Origin: CAVRZY01 sp963725415
Lineage (GTDB): Bacteria > Acidobacteriota > Terriglobia > Bryobacterales > Bryobacteraceae
Assembly: GCA_963725415.1 (NCBI GenBank)
Contig: CAVRZY010000095.1
Location: forward strand, 1-11,654
Length of the DNA: 11,654 nt
Reading direction: 5' to 3'
The number at the start of each line of letters is the position of its first letter. The stretch's first letter is position 1. A program made the position numbers and the translations under genes. A model generated the notes under the pieces. The model did no database searches. It worked only from the letters and a program-made list of their open reading frames with translations, and was not told the DNA's origin. This document shows, one piece after another, positions 1 to 5,676 of the stretch.

Positions 1-927
1 TCCGCTCAATACCGGCGGCGAAGCCGATAGCCGGCGTTGGCTTCCCCCCAGCTCCTCAATCAGGTCATCGTACCTTCCGCCGCCGACGATGGTGCTCTGG
101 GCGCCCCCGCCCTCGGGCTGGATTTCAAACACCGTCCTGGTGTAGTAGTCCAGCCCCCGCACCAGGTGGTGATTTACGGCGTAGGGGAGACTGAGCAGTT
201 CCAGGTATTTTTTTAACTTGCTGAAATGCTCCTCGCATTCGGGGCAGAGGTAGCCAGTAGTCTTTGGGGCGGAGCCGGCTATTTTCTGGCAGGACGGCTT
301 TTTGCAATCAAGCAGGCGCAGCGGGTTTTTCTTAAGCCTGGTCTTGCATTCGGGGCAGAGGTCTTGGGCATAACTTTTATAGTGAGCCTTCAGTGCGGCG
401 ACATATTTCGGGCGGCATTTTTTGCAGCCGATGCTGTTTATCTGGAGTGATAGGTGCTTCAGCTTTAGTGAGAGCAGGAATTGCCAGGCGATATCAATAA
501 TCTCGGCGTCAAGGGCGGGGTCGCCGTCGCCGATAGCCTCGTAGCCGAACTGATAGTGCTGGCGGTATCTTCCCGCCTGCGGTCTTTCGTATCTGAAGAT
601 GGAGGCAAGATAATAAAGCCTTACCGGCTGGGGGAGATTATAAAGCCCGTGCTCAAGATAGGCGCGGCAGACCGGCGCCGTGCCCTCCGGTCTCAGGGTC
701 AGCTGGTTACCCCCGCGGTCGGCAAAGGTGTACATCTCCTTGGTGACAATATCCGTGTCCTCGCCGACGCTGCGGGCAAAAAGCCCGGTGTCCTCAAAGA
801 CGGGGGCGTCAAGGCGCTCGTAGCCGTAGAGCCTGGCGGTTTCAGCGACCTTCTGTTCTATATAGCGCCAGTAGGCTTGCTCCTGGGGCAAGATGTCCGA
901 GGTCCCGCGCGGTGCCCGGTACAACAT
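1..927 (-). CDS. hisS: Histidine--tRNA ligase (partial, runs off left edge, frameshift near the edge)
   Basis: Class II aminoacyl-tRNA synthetase that charges tRNA-His in the cytoplasm. Translating the minus strand from ATG at 927-925 gives an unbroken reading of about 295 residues that opens MLYRAPRGTSDILP, the usual HisRS N-terminus. Visible motifs are TLRPEGTAPVCRAY (residues 77-90), class II motif 2 FRYERPQAGRYRQHYQFGYE (111-130), and the histidine-specific LVRGLDYYTRTVFE (255-268) followed by GGGRYDDLIEELGG. The motif 3 segment (PTPAIGFAAGIER) is present but one frame away: one base appears missing from the C6 run at 44-49. The insertion domain carries four cysteine pairs (168/171, 191/194, 208/213, 228/231), possibly a metal site. 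About 100 C-terminal residues, including the anticodon-binding domain, lie outside the window. The gene is divergent from relA. Family assignment is very secure. Confidence 0.95.
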   Translation of the reverse strand, partial: MLYRAPRGTSDILPQEQAYWRYIEQKVAETARLYGYERLDAPVFEDTGLFARSVGEDTDIVTKEMYTFADRGGNQLTLRPEGTAPVCRAYLEHGLYNLPQPVRLYYLASIFRYERPQAGRYRQHYQFGYEAIGDGDPALDAEIIDIAWQFLLSLKLKHLSLQINSIGCKKCRPKYVAALKAHYKSYAQDLCPECKTRLKKNPLRLLDCKKPSCQKIAGSAPKTTGYLCPECEEHFSKLKKYLELLSLPYAVNHHLVRGLDYYTRTVFEIQPEGGGAQSTIVGGGRYDDLIEELGGSQRRLSASPPVLSG

Positions 928-943
928 GGCTTTTCTCAGAGCT

Positions 944-973
944 AGAATACAGTATTAATGCTTGGTTTGTAAA
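944..973 (-). promoter_or_regulatory. Candidate sigma70-type promoter for hisS
   Basis: On the minus strand TTTACA (973-968) is followed after 18 bases by TATTCT (949-944), close to -35 and -10 consensus. Initiation about 7 bases downstream would leave a leader of only about 10 bases before the hisS ATG at 927. There is only a weak purine stretch (GAGAAAAG) as a ribosome binding site. Judged by eye only. Confidence 0.45.
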
Positions 974-988
974 GAGAGATTTTGTGAT

Positions 989-1152
989 GACCTATCCCCC
1001 TTGCCATTGTCTTCTTCCCACCTACCCATCCTTAAAGGGCTTAGCCCTGTGGACCTAAGTGAGGGGTGTTTAAGAGGGGCGTTCGCCCCTCTTCTATAAA
1101 TCTCTTCCCCCTCTCCTTCTCAAGGAGAGGGGGATTAAGGGGGATGAGGTAG
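989..1152. repeat. Hairpin-rich intergenic repeat, MITE-like
   Basis: A non-coding stretch between hisS and relA built almost wholly from inverted repeats. Its ends are imperfectly inverted: GACCTATCCCCCTT at 989-1002 and, read on the minus strand from 1152 to 1137, CTACCTCATCCCCCTT. Inside are AGGGC/GCCCT around TTA (about 1036-1048), a perfect 10-bp-arm palindrome AAGAGGGGCG-TT-CGCCCCTCTT at 1072-1093, and a perfect 12-bp-arm hairpin CCCCCTCTCCTT-CTC-AAGGAGAGGGGG at 1107-1133. Similar AGGAGAGGGGGATTAAGGGGG strings recur between genes in environmental bacteria, in my recollection. No open reading frame or target-site duplication is evident. The two flanking genes diverge, so a terminator role is unlikely. 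Confidence 0.6.
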
Positions 1153-1163
1153 ATAAAGATTTT

Positions 1164-1192
1164 TTGCACTCATTTTCTGCTTGCGTTATACT
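1164..1192 (+). promoter_or_regulatory. Promoter for relA, predicting a leaderless mRNA
   Basis: TTGCAC (1164-1169), a 17-base spacer and TATACT (1187-1192) form a near-consensus sigma70-type promoter. The expected transcription start, 6-7 bases past the -10 box, falls at 1198-1199, on the GTG start codon of relA at 1199. No separate Shine-Dalgarno sequence can fit, so translation would begin on a leaderless transcript. Confidence 0.6.
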
Positions 1193-1198
1193 TGAAAG

Positions 1199-3297
1199 GT
1201 GAGTTTCAGCCAGCTAAAAGAAAAGGCCCAGTATCTTCCGCCGGAGAAAATAGCTCTGGTTCAGGATGCCTATAATTTTGCCCTGAAGGCGCACCAGGGG
1301 CAGGTGCGCAAGTCGGGGGAGCCCTATTTTGAGCACCCCCTGCAGACGGCCTTGATTCTGGCTGAGCTCCAGCTTGACGCCAGCACCCTGGCGGCCGCCC
1401 TGCTCCACGATGTCCCGGAGAACTGCGGCATACCTATTGCCGAGATTGAAGCCAAGTTCGGTCCCGAGGTCGCCAAGCTGGTTGATGGCACCACCAAGCT
1501 GGGCAAGCTCTCCCGGACCGCTTCCGGTGTCGCCGCCAGCGGGGCGCAGGCGGAGAACCTGAGGAAGATGCTGGTGGCGATGGCGGAGGACCTCCGGGTG
1601 GTCTTTATCAAGCTGGCGGACCGGCTGCATAATATGCGCACCCTGGACGCGCTGTCGCCGGAGGCGCAGCAGAGCATCGCCGGGGAGACCCTGGAGATAT
1701 ACGCCCCCTTAGCTCATCGCCTCGGCATCTGGGAGTTGAAGTGGCAGCTTGAGGACTTGTCCTTCCGCTACCTGGAGCCCAAAGAAATACCGCCAGATTG
1801 CCAACCTGGTTGCCGCCCGCCGGGCACAGCGGGAGAACTTTATCGCCCAGGTGATTCAAGATTCTAGCAGGGGGAGTTTGAGCGGGCTAACCTCAGGGCG
1901 GAGATATCGGGCAGACCCAAGCATATCTACAGCATATACCGCAAGATGGAGAGGTATTCCGCCCAGGACAAACACTTTGATGATATCCACGACCTCCTCG
2001 CCCTTCGCGTACTGGCGAGCACGGTGCCTGATTGCTATCATGCTTTGGGCATTATCCATAGCCTGTGGCACCCCCTCGGCTGGGGAGTTTGACGATTTTA
2101 TCGCCAACCCCAAGCCCAATGGCTACCAGGCATTGCACACCGTGGTAATGTGTCTGGGGACGATTCCCCTTGAGGTTCAGATTCGCACCCGTGAGATGCA
2201 TCATATTGCCGAGTATGGTGTCGCCGCCCACTGGCGCTATAAGGGAGGGGAGAAGACGGATATCCACTTTGAGGAGAGGATAGCCTGGCTGCGCCAGTTG
2301 ATTGACTGGCACCGCGAGCTCAGCGGGGCGGAAGAATTCCTGGAATCGGTTAAGACCGATATCTTTATTGACCAGGTCTTTGTTTACACCCCCAAGGGGG
2401 AGATAAAGGACCTGCCCAAGGGTGCCACCCCCCTTGATTTCGCTTACCGGGTTCATACCGAGCTGGGGCACCGCTGCATCGGGGCTAAGGTTAACGGCAA
2501 GCTGGTGCCACTCAACTATCAGCTGAATAACGGTGATGTCGTTGAGATTATGGCCTCCAAGACGGCGAAAGCCCCGAGCCGGGACTGGCTGAACCCGCAC
2601 CTTGGCTATCATCAAGACATCTCACGCCGGGGAGAAGATAAAACAGTGGTTCCGGCAGCAGGAACGGACGGAGAATATTGAGCGGGGCCGGGAGCTTCTG
2701 GAAAAGGAGATGAGGCACCTGGGGATAAAACCCAGCGAGCGGGAGGAGCTGGCCAAGCTTTTCAAATACGATAACCTTGATGACTTTCTGGCGGCGATTG
2801 GCTACGGCGGCGTTTCCACCCATCAGATTGCGGTCAAGCTCTCCGCCCAGCAGCAACCCCAAGCAAGGGCGGTCGCCGCCCCGCCCAAGCCGCCACAGTC
2901 GGCAATCCAGGTGCTGGGGATGGGGGACCTGGTCACCAATCTCGCCCGCTGCTGCCACCCCGTGCCCGGGGATAGGATTATCGGCTATATTACCCGCAGC
3001 CGGGGGGTGACTATTCACCGCCAGGACTGCTACAATGTACTTCATGAGGATGAGAAGGAGAGGCTGGTTGGGGTGGGGTGGGAGCCGACTGATTCTCTGT
3101 ATCCGGTTAAGATTAAGGTTGAAGCCTGGGACAGGGTGGGGCTTATCCGCGATATTACCACCATCATCGCCGAGGAGAAGGTTAATATTGCCGGGGTGAG
3201 CTCCACCCATCATGATGACCATACCGTTTCTGATTTTTTTGCTTTAGAGACGACGGGCCTGGTCCACTATCGGGCGTCCATCCGTTGCGGAACATGA
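1199..3297 (+). CDS. relA: RelA/SpoT-family (p)ppGpp synthetase/hydrolase, frameshifted and truncated at the contig join
   Basis: Stringent-response enzyme that makes and probably degrades (p)ppGpp. GTG at 1199 gives the family-typical start (SQLKEKAQYLPPEK). Domains in order: HD hydrolase (H46, H70-D71, E74, D141; LADRLHNMRTL), synthetase (GRPKHIYSIYRKMERY about 1905-1955; KPNGYQALH about 2110-2136; EVQIRTREMHHIAEYG; GVAAHW), TGS (about 2350-2540), zinc-finger/RIS (LARCCHPVPGDRIIGY) and the start of the ACT domain (VEAWDRVGLIRDITT). The frame changes four times: an extra A near 1787, indels at 1860-1868, an extra G near 2077, and an extra C near 2610. The composite protein is near full family length. 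RelA resemblance ends at about 3261 (ALETTGL); the codons to the stop at 3295-3297 are antisense to the neighbouring heparinase gene and are not native. About 40 ACT residues are lost. N75 stands where hydrolases normally have Asp. Confidence 0.93.
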
Positions 3298-4378
3298 TGT
3301 GTTCGTAGGTGCCTTCTCCGAGTCTCATGGCGAGTGGAAGGGTTGTGTAGACAGGCTTGCGGGGTGCGCGGGGCTCCAGAAAGATGCGCATGCCCCAGTC
3401 GAAGGACGAGTTCAGAGCGTTGGGACCGTAAGCTTCGCGCAGGGCCTGGGCGAAGGATCGCAAGCGCGCGGCTTCTGCGGCGTTGTTCAATCCCGAGGCG
3501 AGCGCCTCGACGGTCAGCGGCACGGTGATGTTGGCCAGGGAGCGGTTTGAGGAGCAGTCACCGATGCGCTCGAAGGTCAGATCGGGCCGGGTGGAGGCGA
3601 CGAGGAAGCGCCCGGCCTTGGCCAGGAAATCGCCGTGGCGCTTTTCGACCCTTGTGAAGTAGTCAATGTCGGAAGCGGTGCGGTAGGCCTGGAACATCAT
3701 CACCAGGTTGCGAACGGTTTCGTGGAAGGTGTAGTGACTGCCCTCGGCCCAGGCGCCCTGGCGGGCATTCCAGGTGTCGAGGACCCGGCCGGGGCCTTCA
3801 ATGAACTCGCGAGCCAACGCCAGGTATTCTTCGGCCTTCTGGTTGTAGGGCTGCGCCTCCCCTTTGAGGACCAGGCCGCAGACGGCTACGGTGTTAAGGG
3901 CCATGTAAGTGTAGTTGTGATTGATGTCGGGCTGGCCGCGCCGCAGAAAACTGACGGAGGAATCGGCGGTGGTGACGATGTTGGCCATGGCGGCGGCGCG
4001 ATCCGCATCGGAGAGACCGGTGTAGATCCAATCGAAGGCGGTCGCCATCTCGGCGCCGGCGAGGAAGCCGCCCACATCATGCCTGGCATAAGAGAAGGTG
4101 TTGGAGAGGAGGAAGGTGCGGACGGGTTCGAGCTGGGCGGCGCTTCCGTCCTCCAGATAGCGGGCCGCGCGTTCGAGGATGGCGGCAGCGCCTTTCCCCG
4201 ACGGTTCTCTCCTCCAGGCGGCGTAGGCTGGGTCGCCCAGGCGGTCACGCAGCGCATAGAGCCTCAGTCCTCGACCGACGACTGCGGCGTCATGGCGCAC
4301 GAAGATGCGCGGGTGGAGCGGAGAAACCGCGGCGGTGGGCGGAATAGCCAGGAGAGCGAGGGCGAGAAATGGAGCCAC
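3182..4378 (-). CDS. Heparinase II/III-like secreted polysaccharide lyase (C-terminal part lost at contig join)
   Basis: Probably a secreted lyase acting on uronate-containing polysaccharide. GTG at 4378 is the only start downstream of an in-frame TAG at 4390-4392; no clear Shine-Dalgarno is seen. Residues 2-18 form a hydrophobic signal peptide (APFLALALLAIPPTAA). The native part is about 371 residues: an alanine-rich helical domain of the alpha/alpha-toroid type with RGQPDINHNYTYMALNT (147-163) and GAWAEGSHYTFHETVRNLV (208-226), the positions where heparinase II/III families keep their His/Tyr/Asn residues. It then enters the beta-sandwich (YEHIMFRNGWTPDS, 358-371). From about 3265 down to the stop near 3182 the reading is antisense to relA and is not native. 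Last gene of the minus-strand glycan cluster, about 128 bp after its neighbour. Polymer specificity cannot be told. Confidence 0.75.
   Translation of the reverse strand: MAPFLALALLAIPPTAAVSPLHPRIFVRHDAAVVGRGLRLYALRDRLGDPAYAAWRREPSGKGAAAILERAARYLEDGSAAQLEPVRTFLLSNTFSYARHDVGGFLAGAEMATAFDWIYTGLSDADRAAAMANIVTTADSSVSFLRRGQPDINHNYTYMALNTVAVCGLVLKGEAQPYNQKAEEYLALAREFIEGPGRVLDTWNARQGAWAEGSHYTFHETVRNLVMMFQAYRTASDIDYFTRVEKRHGDFLAKAGRFLVASTRPDLTFERIGDCSSNRSLANITVPLTVEALASGLNNAAEAARLRSFAQALREAYGPNALNSSFDWGMRIFLEPRAPRKPVYTTLPLAMRLGEGTYEHIMFRNGWTPDSGPGPSSLKQKNQKRYGHHDGWSSPRQY
3255..3270. other. Probable chimeric junction between two genomes
   Basis: RelA similarity on the plus strand ends with codon CTG at 3259-3261. 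Heparinase-like similarity on the minus strand begins (reading 3' to 5' along that gene) at the AGT codon 3268-3266. Only about 5 bases separate the two. Both proteins are cut inside a domain at the same point, and the genes either side look like different phyla, more GC-rich to the right. Confidence 0.8.
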
Positions 4379-4473
4379 GAAGACATTCTACGCGATAAAA
4401 TCATAGCGAGGGATGGCCGCAACCCAACAACGGAGCGAGCGGCAGGTGCGGGCAGAGCGGCCGTATCGGGGGA

Positions 4474-4499
4474 ATTGACGATTGCGGGATTGACGATTG
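4474..4499. repeat. Short direct repeat ATTGACGATTG x2
   Basis: ATTGACGATTG occurs at 4474-4484 and again at 4489-4499, a 15-bp period, in the 128-bp gap (4379-4506) between the heparinase-like gene and its upstream neighbour. The remainder of the gap shows no gene, promoter or convincing hairpin. Confidence 0.55.
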
Positions 4500-4506
4500 G
4501 TGTCGT

Positions 4507-5530
4507 TCACTTTGTGGCCGCCGGGAGAGTGTAGTAGTTGTACGTACTCTTCCAGGTGAATTCGTTCCCGGGCTCGATCGCCACAGCGACGAAGGGTTCC
4601 ATCGCAATCACTGTGCGGATCGACCACAGAGATGCACTGGATAGCGGACGATCCGCGCGTAATTCTCATGCCCACGCCTAGTTTGCTGTTCTCGATGCGA
4701 GTCTCGTTATCTTTGGGGCTGTCACTGAACCCCTGAAGCGGGGTTGTTACGACATCGCGGTTCTCCAGCACCTTCAGGTAAACGATCTGGTTTCCGCGAA
4801 TTTCGGCCAGCTCTTTGTTGGGAGGGCGCCGGGTCTGAATCTGGAACGGAACGGTGATCACAAAGTCCGGACCAGGCGGCTGCCTGTCCAGCACGAGGAA
4901 ATTGTGATTGTAGACGCTGGTCTTGATGGCGCGGGTTCCGGCGTTCTTCAGTCTGTGTTCCAGCACCATCTCCGGCTTGTCTTTCGTCAGCCGCACGGTT
5001 TTGCGGTAGACGTAAGCATAGCCCGAAGACAAATCGGCCAGCTCCTGGGTGAATTCGACGGAATCACGATTCTTCCTGATCGTCCATTTGCCCGGGTTGA
5101 CGACCTCGTACAGTCTGTAATTGTCATACCTGCTTTCGTCCGGCTTTCGAAGGGCCCCTACGCCAATCTTGATAAAGTTGCCGCCGGGTTTTGCCTCGTC
5201 GAATCCGAGCTGTCTGAACTCATCGACAGGACCCGTGATGGCGCTACAGGGCCCGGCGATGATGTGCGGGCCTTCGTACACAAAATCACGAACCTTGGGA
5301 TCGGTCTTTTGGAACCATGGTCCGTAGTAGTCGTGCCCCTTGTATTGCAGGCTGTAAACGACTCCCGACCAATCGAAGCGGGTGCCGCGGTAGTATCCAT
5401 TTTTCGCATCGGGCAGGTATATCTTCGCCCGGATTTGACCGTTGGTGATCTCAGCGTTGGGGAAATCAGCCGGCGACAGAAGTCCAATGGACAGGCCCAG
5501 AGAACTCAGAGGGAGAATTTTTTTCATCAT
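4507..5530 (-). CDS. Secreted beta-rich protein, possibly galactose-mutarotase-like fold (one frameshift)
   Basis: I do not recognise a named family with certainty. Start at ATG 5530-5528 or the adjacent ATG 5527-5525; residues 1-22 (MMKKILPLSSLGLSIGLLSP) make a short signal peptide. The body is rich in beta strands and aromatics: ITNGQIRAKIYLPD, GYYRGTRFDWSGVVYSLQYK (46-65), HDYYGPWFQ, YDNYRLYEVVNPGKWTI, and SVYNHNFLVLD (205-215). This layout resembles carbohydrate-binding aldose-epimerase-fold proteins, so sugar-ring binding or epimerisation is a guess. After residue 291 (GVGMRIT) the frame changes at 4653-4660, in a CGCGCG run with one extra base. The restored frame reads DRPLSS..LWSIRTVIAMEPF and ends EFTWKSTYNYYTLPAATK at TGA 4507-4509, giving about 341 residues. 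Without the correction the frame continues to about 4388 as non-native residues. It lies 146 bp after the kelch gene, probably in the same operon. Confidence 0.65.
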
Positions 5531-5676
5531 CGATAGATTATTGCCTGATCGGAGGGCGGGTGGGAAGGGCCGAGATGGCCGGCTGCGCGAGGCGGTCCGG
5601 ACACTGCACCGCAGAGCTCTCCTCCTGCCGGATTCATGTTGCGACATCCCGGTGGCACTCTGAAGCCTCACTGGGG
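5531..5676. other. Intergenic gap, nothing recognised
   Basis: 146 bp between the kelch gene stop (TAA 5677-5679) and the next minus-strand start at 5530. No coding frame, clear promoter, terminator hairpin or repeat was seen. A GGCAGGAGGAGAG stretch exists on the minus strand but lies too far from the ATG to serve as its ribosome binding site. Confidence 0.4.

Noticed and set aside
1072..1133. Hairpins as rho-independent terminators
   Set aside because: No T-run follows either stem and both flanking genes are transcribed away from the region.
1784..2612. Programmed frameshifting in relA
   Set aside because: Four separate frame changes at differing sequences without shared slippery motifs; random indels fit better.
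3182..3297. Overlapping 3' ends of relA and the heparinase-like gene as true convergent genes
   Set aside because: Each tail is only the antisense of the other gene's conserved domain and both domains are incomplete, so the overlap is produced by the join.
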